The notes under the pieces: model-generated | Database searches by the model: none | Seen by the model: only the letters and a program-made list of their open reading frames with translations | Told to the model about the DNA's origin: nothing | Made by a program: the position numbers and the translations under genes | Part shown: positions 1-5,076 of the stretch, one piece after another | Numbering within the stretch: position 1 is the stretch's first letter | Layout of the letters: every line of letters begins with the position of its first letter | Assembly (NCBI GenBank): GCA_947175775.1 | Contig: CAMWNY010000228.1 | Coordinates: forward strand, 1 to 5,076 | Direction of reading: 5' to 3' | DNA: 5,076 bases | Source of the DNA: an uncultured Lachnospiraceae bacterium | GTDB taxonomy: Bacteria; Bacillota; Clostridia; Lachnospirales; Lachnospiraceae

Positions 1-1091
1 CCGTATCCGATAATCGACACATTGTCCATGAAAAACCGCACAACGCTGTCGGCTCCCACAAAGAAAAACAGTGCCGCCGCCGTGATAAAACCGACACTGA
101 TACTGCCCGAAAAAACAATGGACAACCTCATCCGTTTCCTGTTTCCACTGGCGTAATTATAGCTGACAAGCGGCATAATTCCCTGTGAAATTCCCATACA
201 GACATACATCGGCACCATATAGATTTTCTGCGTAATTCCCATCGCCGCCACCGCGTCCGCGCCGAATGCAGACGTAAAATTATTTAAAATCGTCATACCT
301 GTCACGTTCAGCAGGTTTTGTATGGAAGCCGGTATCCCGACGCCGAACACACCAAGCATAATATCCTTTTGCAGGCAAAACGCACGCGGCCGAACGCAAA
401 CACATGTGCTATTCCTTCTAATATACAATAGTATAAAAAAATACAGACACGCCACGCAATTTGACAAAAATGTCGCAAGTCCCGCACCTGCCGCTCCCAT
501 GTCCAATCCCCACGGAAGAATAAAAACCGGGTCAAGCACAATATTCAGCAGACAGCCGCTCATCGTTCCGATACTTGCGTGAAACGACGCCCCCTCTGAG
601 CGCACCATATACGCCAACACCACATTTAAAATTGCCGGTACCGCACCGCACGTCACCGTCCAATGCATATACGCGGCAGTTGCCGTAAGCGTCACGTCAT
701 CTGCCCCAAGAAGCGCCAAGAGCGGCGCTTTTGCGATTGTGCAAAGCAAAGAAAACACGATTCCGCAAAACAGCGCACAGTAAAATCCAAACGCTGAACT
801 CTTGTGAACCGTGTCAAAATCCTTTCGCCCAAGAGCCCTGCTCATCATGCTTGAGCTGCCCACGCCAAACAGGTTATTGACCGCGTTAAATGCAAGAAGA
901 ACCGGCCCTGCAAGCGTCACCGCCGCATTTTGGACCGGATCATTTAATATTCCCACAAAATAAGTATCCGCCAGGTTATAAAGCACCATTACCAAAGAGC
1001 TGATAATAGTCGGCACGCACAGCGTCACCACCGCCTTTGGAATTGGCACGCTCTCGAATAGACTGGTTCTTTTATCTGATTTTATATTCAC
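1..1091 (-). CDS. MATE family multidrug/cation efflux transporter, 3' end outside window
   Basis: This is a membrane antiporter of the MATE (MOP superfamily) type, whose members export drugs or organic cations in exchange for Na+ or H+. The frame is open for 363 codons with no stop or frameshift and leaves the window; families of this type are about 440-460 residues, so roughly 90 residues are missing. Visible marks include the N-terminal VPTIISSLVMVLYNLADTYF helix (about 26-45), GVGSSSMMSRALG (76-88), the DPVFILPWG segment (187-195) that ends the fourth helix region, a basic central loop (224-237) between the two six-helix bundles, and the second-half signatures GVGIPASIQNLLN (250-262) and GISQGIMPLVSYNYASGN (300-317). 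About eight to nine helices are present. The start is GTG at 1091: a TAA lies upstream in frame, no ATG lies between, and GGAG sits 8 nt ahead. The gene begins 27 nt after rpe and is probably co-transcribed. The family is secure; the substrate cannot be read from the sequence. Confidence 0.93.
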   Translation of the reverse strand, partial: MNIKSDKRTSLFESVPIPKAVVTLCVPTIISSLVMVLYNLADTYFVGILNDPVQNAAVTLAGPVLLAFNAVNNLFGVGSSSMMSRALGRKDFDTVHKSSAFGFYCALFCGIVFSLLCTIAKAPLLALLGADDVTLTATAAYMHWTVTCGAVPAILNVVLAYMVRSEGASFHASIGTMSGCLLNIVLDPVFILPWGLDMGAAGAGLATFLSNCVACLYFFILLYIRRNSTCVCVRPRAFCLQKDIMLGVFGVGIPASIQNLLNVTGMTILNNFTSAFGADAVAAMGITQKIYMVPMYVCMGISQGIMPLVSYNYASGNRKRMRLSIVFSGSISVGFITAAALFFFVGADSVVRFFMDNVSIIGY

Positions 1092-1103
1092 ATTATCCGC
1101 TCC
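1089..1103 (-). promoter_or_regulatory. Ribosome binding site and GTG start of the MATE gene
   Basis: On the minus strand GGAG (1103-1100) is followed by an 8-nt spacer and GTG (1091-1089). This decides the start. The nearby ATG that overlaps the GGAG (1105-1103) hits TGA after five codons, and the frame of the transporter is closed by TAA just upstream, so GTG is the only sensible initiator. Confidence 0.8.
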
Positions 1104-1118
1104 ATTTTATTCTTCCGG

Positions 1119-1778
1119 CTATTGTCCGGCATTCATTATTTTTTGGAATTCTTTGATATTGCTTTCCATATCTCCCTGAAATACCGCAGAACCTGTCACG
1201 ATGACATTTGCACCTGCATCAAGGTTTTCTTTCAGGTTTTCAAGGCGCACGCCCCCGTCAATTTCCACGTCCACAGAAAGTCCTTTGTTATGAATCTCGC
1301 TGCGCAGGGAACGGATTTTATCAAGACACTCCGGAATATAGCTCTGTCCCCCAAAGCCCGGATGTACCGTCATGACAAGCACCATATCCACATTCTCAAG
1401 ATATGGAAATACATGCTCTATCGGCGTTTCCGGATTAATTGCGATACCACGCTTTCCTCCCAGGCTTCTAATACGCTCAAGTGTTTTGTAGATGCAGTCG
1501 CATGCCTCCACATGAATCGTAATGCTGTCGGCTCCCAACCGCATAAACTCGTCCACATAACGCTCAGGACGCTCCACCATCATATGCACGTCCAAAAACA
1601 GTTTTGTACGTTTTCTCACGCACGCAAGTACAGGCATTCCAAACGATATTGAGGGCACAAACATGCCGTCCATAACATCTACGTGAAGGCATTGAACGCC
1701 TGACTGTTCAATCAGATCAAGCTGTGCTCCAAGTTCACAGAAATCAGCCGCCAGTATTGACGGTGCTAAATAATTCAT
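1119..1778 (-). CDS. rpe: Ribulose-phosphate 3-epimerase
   Basis: This cytosolic enzyme interconverts D-ribulose 5-phosphate and D-xylulose 5-phosphate in the pentose phosphate pathway. The 219-residue product has the normal family length and a full TIM-barrel layout: N-terminal LAPSILAADF with the substrate-contacting Ser7, HVDVMDG (32-38), DVHMMVERP (63-71), VLVMTVHPGFGGQ (133-145), EIDGGV (172-177) and the phosphate-binding end VTGSAVF (194-200). The metal ligands and acid/base residues expected from characterised enzymes are all present: His32, Asp34, His65 and Asp174, with the two aspartates as the catalytic pair. The ATG at 1778 is preceded by GGAGG with a 7-nt spacer, so the start is firm. 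It lies 98 nt after rsgA and 27 nt before the MATE gene. The position next to rsgA and a PASTA kinase is the usual one in Firmicutes. Nothing is broken or unusual in the protein itself. Confidence 0.98.
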   Translation of the reverse strand: MNYLAPSILAADFCELGAQLDLIEQSGVQCLHVDVMDGMFVPSISFGMPVLACVRKRTKLFLDVHMMVERPERYVDEFMRLGADSITIHVEACDCIYKTLERIRSLGGKRGIAINPETPIEHVFPYLENVDMVLVMTVHPGFGGQSYIPECLDKIRSLRSEIHNKGLSVDVEIDGGVRLENLKENLDAGANVIVTGSAVFQGDMESNIKEFQKIMNAGQ

Positions 1779-1785
1779 TCGACAA

Positions 1786-1790
1786 CCTCC
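1786..1790 (-). promoter_or_regulatory. Shine-Dalgarno sequence of rpe
   Basis: GGAGG on the minus strand lies 7 nt before the rpe ATG. It is much stronger than the purine run before rsgA. Only six bases separate it from the base of the hairpin at 1797-1819, so that structure could affect ribosome access. Confidence 0.8.
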
Positions 1791-1796
1791 ATTTAC

Positions 1797-1819
1797 CCGT
1801 AATTACTTCGTAATTACAG
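1797..1819 (-). repeat. Hairpin made of two copies of a self-palindromic 8-mer, just upstream of the rpe ribosome binding site
   Basis: GTAATTAC occurs twice (1799-1806 and 1810-1817), separated by three bases. Because the 8-mer is its own reverse complement, the pair is at once a direct repeat with 11-bp spacing and an inverted repeat. As minus-strand RNA it can fold into an 8-bp stem with a GAA loop, extended by a U-G and a C-G pair. No T-run follows, so it is not a standard terminator. It could be an RNA structure in the operon message or a paired protein site on DNA; the sequence does not decide between these. Confidence 0.55.
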
Positions 1820-1828
1820 TCAATCCAT

Positions 1829-1840
1829 GCCCATTCGGGC
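1829..1840 (-). repeat. Short GC-rich hairpin in the rsgA-rpe spacer
   Basis: GCCC and GGGC arms flank a 4-nt loop, giving a 4-bp all-GC stem. It is the middle one of three potential hairpins in the spacer. A stem this short can easily arise by chance, so the call rests on its position between two longer ones. Confidence 0.3.
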
Positions 1841-1851
1841 GAATATAATCC

Positions 1852-1877
1852 GCAGGTTTGCAACAATGCAAGCCTGC
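1852..1877 (-). repeat. Imperfect hairpin directly at the rsgA stop codon
   Basis: Read on the minus strand, GCAGG pairs with CCTGC, then a C/A mismatch, then TTGCA pairs with TGCAA around a TTGT loop, giving ten base pairs in all. The first paired base is the last base of the rsgA TAG stop. The downstream bases are CGGATTATATT rather than a T-tract, so this is not a convincing rho-independent terminator. A role in 3'-end protection, processing or partial attenuation between rsgA and rpe is possible but unproven. Confidence 0.45.
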
Positions 1878-2791
1878 TACCTCCTGTTTCCGCGCTTTCC
1901 TGTATACTTGGCAGCCGTACGTTCAGCGCTGTCAAGCTCCTCATAAAACGCCGTATAATTATTATAACGGATACGATGAATGCAATTTGCTTCCAATGCA
2001 TTTCGCACGCCGCAGTTCGGTTCATGAATATGCGAACAGGTTAAAAATCTGCACTCTGCCGCATATGGCGCAAATTCAGGATAGCAGTCCTTGAGTTCTT
2101 CCTTTGTCATGTCAAACAGGGAGAGCGAGCTAAACCCCGGCGTATCCATAATATACGTACCGTCCGAAATCGCAATCAGCTCCGAATGCCTTGTCGTATG
2201 CTTACCCCTGTCAATCTTTTTGCTGATTGCTCCGGTTTCCATCTGTGTCTTTTCCTGAAGGCAGTTGACAATAGAGGATTTGCCCACGCCGCTTGGTCCT
2301 GCCAGCGCAGTTGTCTTTTGGGCAAGTATTTCTTTCAGTTCCTCTATACCCTCACCCTTCAGGGTCGATGTAAACAGGACGCTGCACCCGCTGTCCGCAT
2401 AAATTTCCCTGATACGGTCACATGCTGCCCCATCAGCGAAATCCGTTTTGTTGAAGCAAAGAATACAATCAAGTCCCTGCCTGCGCATCATAATCAGAAA
2501 ACGGTCAAGCAGATTAAAATTCGGCTCAGGCTTTGCCACCGCAAAAATCAAAAGCGCCTGATCAATGTTTGCCACTGCCGGACGAATAAGCGCACTCCTG
2601 CGCGGAAAAATTTCCATGATATTTCCTTCACAATCTTTTGGATCCGTTATCTCAATGCGGACATCGTCGCCGACAAGCGGTTTGATGTTATCCTTTCGGA
2701 AGATTCCTTTTGCCTTGCATTCATACACGCCCAACGCGGGCACATCAACATAATAAAAACCTGCAATTCCCTTAACTATTTTTCCCTGCAT
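1877..2791 (-). CDS. rsgA: Ribosome small subunit-dependent GTPase A (RsgA/YjeQ/YloQ/CpgA)
   Basis: RsgA is a late 30S ribosome assembly factor whose GTPase activity is stimulated by the small subunit. The 304-residue product has the normal length and the three-part order of the family. An N-terminal OB-fold covers about 1-68, with GDDVRIE near 41-47. A circularly permuted GTPase domain follows, in which G4 NKTD (114-117) comes before G1 GPSGVGKSS (165-173), the switch-I HTTRHSE (198-204) and G3 DTPG (216-219). The C-terminal zinc knuckle has the spacing C-x4-C-x-H-x5-C (Cys247, Cys252, His254, Cys260), followed by a helical basic tail. All key residues are present. The ATG at 2791 lies 25 nt after the kinase stop behind a weak purine run (GGGAAGAAG), which suggests translation is helped by coupling to the upstream gene. 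In B. subtilis the neighbouring kinase PrkC is known to phosphorylate this GTPase, so the pairing is functionally sensible. Confidence 0.98.
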   Translation of the reverse strand: MQGKIVKGIAGFYYVDVPALGVYECKAKGIFRKDNIKPLVGDDVRIEITDPKDCEGNIMEIFPRRSALIRPAVANIDQALLIFAVAKPEPNFNLLDRFLIMMRRQGLDCILCFNKTDFADGAACDRIREIYADSGCSVLFTSTLKGEGIEELKEILAQKTTALAGPSGVGKSSIVNCLQEKTQMETGAISKKIDRGKHTTRHSELIAISDGTYIMDTPGFSSLSLFDMTKEELKDCYPEFAPYAAECRFLTCSHIHEPNCGVRNALEANCIHRIRYNNYTAFYEELDSAERTAAKYTGKRGNRR

Positions 2792-2816
2792 TTGCTTCTT
2801 CCCAAATATAAAGCGT

Positions 2817-4985
2817 CTAATTTTTTGTAAAATTCACATTCTGATGCGTCTGAGCAACAGTAATGCCCATCTGCGTAGCCTCGTTTCCGTCCGCGTCAAG
2901 CACAACCTCCGGTACCTGCTTTGGATATGTAATCGTAACAATTCCATATGCCGAAGGACTTTCAAAATCATTCAGGTTAATCGAAACGGGAAACGACGTA
3001 ACCGTCTCGGAACGCCAAAGCTGTTTGCTTCCGTCCGCAGTTGTCAAAATAACTTCTGCGTTTCCGCTCACATAACCGTCCGGCGCCTGTATCATCAGAT
3101 TGCAGCTGTATGTTGCCGCCTCGCTTCCGATACTCAATTTTAAATCCACCACGCTGCCTTCCTTAACCGTAGCGCCTTCCTCGAAGCTCTGATAGCAGAT
3201 CTGCCCTGCCGGAACCTCAGAACTGTACACTTCATCAACCTTGCCAACTACAATGCCTGCTGCCTCAAGATTACTCTCGGCCGCCTCCCTCGTAAGCCCT
3301 ACAACGCCCGGCATACGTACATCCTTGTCGGAGCCGCCCTTGCTGATTACAATCGTTACTTCCGATTCAATCGGCGCCATGCTGTTCGCCGTCGGATTCT
3401 GTGAAATAATGGTTCCCTTCGCATGCTGCGCGGAAAATTCTTCCGTCTTTACCACTTTAAAACCCTGATTGGTCAGCTTTGCAGTCCCTTCCGCCTCACT
3501 TATTCCTTCAACAGCAGGAACCTCCACGCCGTCCGTGCCTGCACTCACTGTAAGCACAATCGTCGTATTTTTTAATATCTTATCGTTTGCAAGCACCGTC
3601 TGACCATCCTCCAGCGCCGCCGAAATAACCATGTTTTTCGGATACTCTGCAGATTCCGTATAGGTCGTTTTACAGCCTAATCCCACATTATTAAGCGCCG
3701 TCTTAATCTCATCCGCATCATGCCCCACAAACTCCGGAAGCACTGCGCGCTCCCCGTCATCCTGACTGCTTGCGTGGGTGCCCGACATGGAATCAATTTC
3801 CTCAAAAATCCCCGTCGCCTGCCCCACAAAATAGAGCAGAATACAGCCGATAATCACGGCTCCCAGCACGGTAAGCACCGTTGTAAAACCTTCTGCCTTC
3901 GGATTATAGTCATATTCGTCTTTGCTGTTTAAATAGCGCCTTTCGTCCTCATAATCGGTTCGTCGCACATTCTGCCTTGTGACAATCTCCTGCGTGTAAC
4001 CGGACTCCTCATAGTAATCATCATATTGGGACCGGTTTGTCTTTTTCGCCGCCGTACTCTTTGCACCCGCACTTTTGGCAGCCGTACTTTTATTGGATGC
4101 ATTTTTTGACCGCGTATTTTTTCCTGAACTGCTTTTATTGGATTTATTTTTATTATTCCTGTTTGCCGTACTTCTTTTCTGCGTATTTCTATTTGCTGTC
4201 TGCGCCGTTTTTTTCGCCGGAACGCTCTTTTCTCTTACCTGCTCGTTATAATCGTTATAATTATCATATTCATTATAATTGCCGTAATCATCGCCATATA
4301 AATCTGCCTTGGGAGCTGCATTTCCTCCCGCGTTGGAAGACCCCGCCTGATTCGGATGCCTTCTTGGCCTTACCTGATTCGGCATCTGCTCCAAATCCGC
4401 CTCTTTTGCATACGTCTCCCTTCTTGGCGCACGAACCTCGCTGTCATTTTCTGTCGTGCTTCCTGAAGGCACGACTTTAGTCTTTCCAACCTCATCCGCC
4501 GTGTCAAGCTGTGCAATCGCGTCATCCGGATTAATCAGCGAATGCTTCAAATCCTTGATAATGTCTGCCATACACTGATAACGCCTGTCCGGACTTTTCT
4601 GCGTGCACTTAATGATAATGTTTTCCACACTCACCGGAATTTCCGGCACAAACTCCCGAATATCGGGCAGCTCATCCTGAATATGCTTGATTGCTATGGA
4701 TACGGTTGTATCGCCGTTAAAAGGAACACGCCCCGCCAGCATCTCAAACATCGTAATACCCAAAGAATAAATGTCGCTCTTTTCATCGGAAAATCCGCCG
4801 CGCGCCTGCTCCGGCGAAGTATAATGCACGGAGCCCATAACGTTGGAGGTAATCGTGTTGCTTGACGCCGCCTTTGCAATGCCAAAATCCGTCACCTTCA
4901 CTTTTCCCTCTTTGGAAATCATGATGTTTTGGGGTTTAATGTCCCTATGTATAATATGATTGTTATGTGCCGCCTCAATTCCCAT
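2817..4985 (-). CDS. prkC: PASTA-domain Ser/Thr protein kinase (PrkC/PknB/Stk1 type), N-lobe missing
   Basis: Kinases of this family sit in the cytoplasmic membrane and sense muropeptides or lipid II with outer PASTA domains. The 722 codons from the first ATG begin inside the catalytic domain. They include HRDIKPQN (13-20, catalytic Asp15), DFG (33-35), a Thr-rich activation loop (44-46), SPE (57-59), Asp71 and the domain end near 150. A low-complexity linker (151-366) holds a Tyr/Asn/Asp block (230-247) and a lysine-rich tract (253-318). One membrane helix follows (about 367-391), then three PASTA repeats (about 414-483, 484-550, 552-620) and a beta-rich tail (623-722). The glycine loop, the ATP-binding lysine and helix C are absent: about 110 residues are missing compared with relatives. 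The frame continues upstream for only about ten codons to a TAA at 5018-5016, with kinase-like residues (ITVAMGIEAAH) to about 5000. No ribosome binding site precedes the ATG, so it is probably not a true start. As it stands the product could not be an active kinase. Confidence 0.93.
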   Translation of the reverse strand: MGIEAAHNNHIIHRDIKPQNIMISKEGKVKVTDFGIAKAASSNTITSNVMGSVHYTSPEQARGGFSDEKSDIYSLGITMFEMLAGRVPFNGDTTVSIAIKHIQDELPDIREFVPEIPVSVENIIIKCTQKSPDRRYQCMADIIKDLKHSLINPDDAIAQLDTADEVGKTKVVPSGSTTENDSEVRAPRRETYAKEADLEQMPNQVRPRRHPNQAGSSNAGGNAAPKADLYGDDYGNYNEYDNYNDYNEQVREKSVPAKKTAQTANRNTQKRSTANRNNKNKSNKSSSGKNTRSKNASNKSTAAKSAGAKSTAAKKTNRSQYDDYYEESGYTQEIVTRQNVRRTDYEDERRYLNSKDEYDYNPKAEGFTTVLTVLGAVIIGCILLYFVGQATGIFEEIDSMSGTHASSQDDGERAVLPEFVGHDADEIKTALNNVGLGCKTTYTESAEYPKNMVISAALEDGQTVLANDKILKNTTIVLTVSAGTDGVEVPAVEGISEAEGTAKLTNQGFKVVKTEEFSAQHAKGTIISQNPTANSMAPIESEVTIVISKGGSDKDVRMPGVVGLTREAAESNLEAAGIVVGKVDEVYSSEVPAGQICYQSFEEGATVKEGSVVDLKLSIGSEAATYSCNLMIQAPDGYVSGNAEVILTTADGSKQLWRSETVTSFPVSINLNDFESPSAYGIVTITYPKQVPEVVLDADGNEATQMGITVAQTHQNVNFTKN
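4032..4229 (-). other. Lysine/serine/asparagine-rich basic linker tract of the kinase
   Basis: Kinase residues 253-318 contain 19 Lys/Arg and no Asp or Glu, the rest being mostly Ser, Thr, Asn and Ala. The end of the tract has an alanine-lysine repeat (KSTAAKSAGAKSTAAKK, 299-315) resembling histone H1-like tails. It lies on the cytoplasmic side of the membrane helix and is flanked by acidic, tyrosine-rich blocks. Confidence 0.75.
4243..4287 (-). repeat. Degenerate 9-bp tandem repeat coding for a Tyr-Asn-Asp/Glu block
   Basis: Two exact TCGTTATAA units (4243-4251, 4252-4260, plus-strand reading) are followed by three diverged units of the same 9-nt length, such as TCATTATAA. The period equals three codons, so unit gain or loss would keep the kinase frame. 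The units encode residues of the type NDY, NEY and DNY around positions 233-247. Confidence 0.6.
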
Positions 4986-5004
4986 CGCAACCGTAATGCC
5001 ATTC

Positions 5005-5076
5005 AGATTTCCTAGTTAATACTAAGCCATAATTTTCGTTAAAAATAATTAATAAGCCTAAAACCAGTAACATAAA
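5005..5076. other. AT-rich segment foreign to the kinase gene; gene break at its left edge
   Basis: About 72 bases with roughly 25% GC replace the sequence that should encode the kinase N-lobe. The kinase frame meets a TAA at 5018-5016. A different minus-strand frame is open from the window edge to a TGA at 4977-4975. From an ATG at 5073 it encodes a hydrophobic run (MLLVLGLLII) followed by polar residues, so this may be coding DNA from another source. A weak AT-only dyad spans about 5029-5049. I do not recognise the segment; it could be the end of an inserted element or a chimeric contig end. Confidence 0.5.

Noticed and set aside
370..425. Cys-rich stretch (CVCV...C) in the central loop of the MATE protein, considered as a metal site or frameshift
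   Set aside because: The frame stays open with clear homology on both sides, and this loop between the two helix bundles is variable in the family. No paired frameshift is needed to explain it.
1122..1652. Plus-strand open frame of 176 codons opposite rpe
   Set aside because: It is antisense to a complete rpe with all catalytic residues, and the translation is His-rich and without family features.
1842..1872. Possible sigma-A promoter before rpe (TTGCAT, 18 nt, TATATT on the minus strand)
   Set aside because: The -10 box matches five of six bases but the -35 box only three, the spacer is long, and the -35 falls inside the hairpin at the rsgA stop. It is too weak to annotate; a mapped transcript start would change this.
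1744..2025. Minus-strand 93-codon frame bridging the end of rsgA and the start of rpe
   Set aside because: It overlaps both real genes in another frame and crosses the hairpin spacer. The run of isoleucines comes from AT-rich codons of rsgA read out of frame, and nothing supports translation.
2186..2830. Long plus-strand open frame of 214 codons opposite rsgA
   Set aside because: It lies fully antisense to a complete, motif-perfect rsgA, its translation is rich in Cys/His/Arg without any recognisable domain, and it has no good ribosome binding site. It is a shadow frame.
2802..2830. Possible promoter before rsgA (TTTACA, 15 nt, TATATT on the minus strand)
   Set aside because: The spacer is too short and transcription would begin on or inside the rsgA ribosome binding site, so it is unlikely to work.
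5029..5049. AT-only dyad at the right edge, considered as a terminator or an element end
   Set aside because: The stem has only A-T pairs with a mismatch and sits in DNA so AT-rich that such dyads are expected. No matching terminal repeat can be seen in the window.

Overview
The window looks like part of a chromosome from a gut-type Clostridia species, most likely Lachnospiraceae. This rests on the PASTA-kinase/rsgA/rpe gene order, the wording of the kinase core, the strong GGAG/GGAGG ribosome binding sites and a moderate GC content. The genus cannot be named from the sequence alone. All recognised genes lie on the minus strand and read from high to low coordinates. No rRNA, tRNA, CRISPR array or intact mobile element was seen.

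Layout in order of transcription: (1) 5005-5076 is a short, AT-rich stretch of about 25% GC that does not belong to the kinase gene beside it. (2) 2817-4985 is a PrkC/PknB/Stk1-type membrane Ser/Thr kinase. It keeps the catalytic loop onward, a long low-complexity linker, one membrane helix, three PASTA domains and a C-terminal beta-rich extension. Its ATP-binding N-lobe is missing, and the coding frame breaks at about 5000-5015. (3) 1877-2791 is rsgA, a circularly permuted ribosome-assembly GTPase. (4) 1779-1876 is a spacer with three potential hairpins. (5) 1119-1778 is rpe, ribulose-phosphate 3-epimerase. (6) 1-1091 is a MATE-family efflux transporter that starts with GTG and runs off the left edge.

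The genes are closely spaced (25 nt, 98 nt and 27 nt gaps), face the same way and show no clear intrinsic terminator between them, so they probably form one operon. Kinase-rsgA-rpe is a conserved Firmicute cluster, usually preceded by a PP2C phosphatase and often followed by thiN. In Bacillus subtilis the PrkC kinase is known to phosphorylate the RsgA orthologue (CpgA). The cluster therefore plausibly links sensing of cell-wall fragments to 30S ribosome maturation, with rpe supplying pentose phosphates. Here a MATE transporter follows rpe directly.

The core genes are ordinary housekeeping genes and I see no convincing new multi-gene system. The points most worth a second look are the abrupt kinase break and AT-rich junction at the right edge, the highly basic histone-H1-like linker in the kinase, and the hairpin-rich rsgA-rpe spacer with two copies of a self-palindromic 8-mer.
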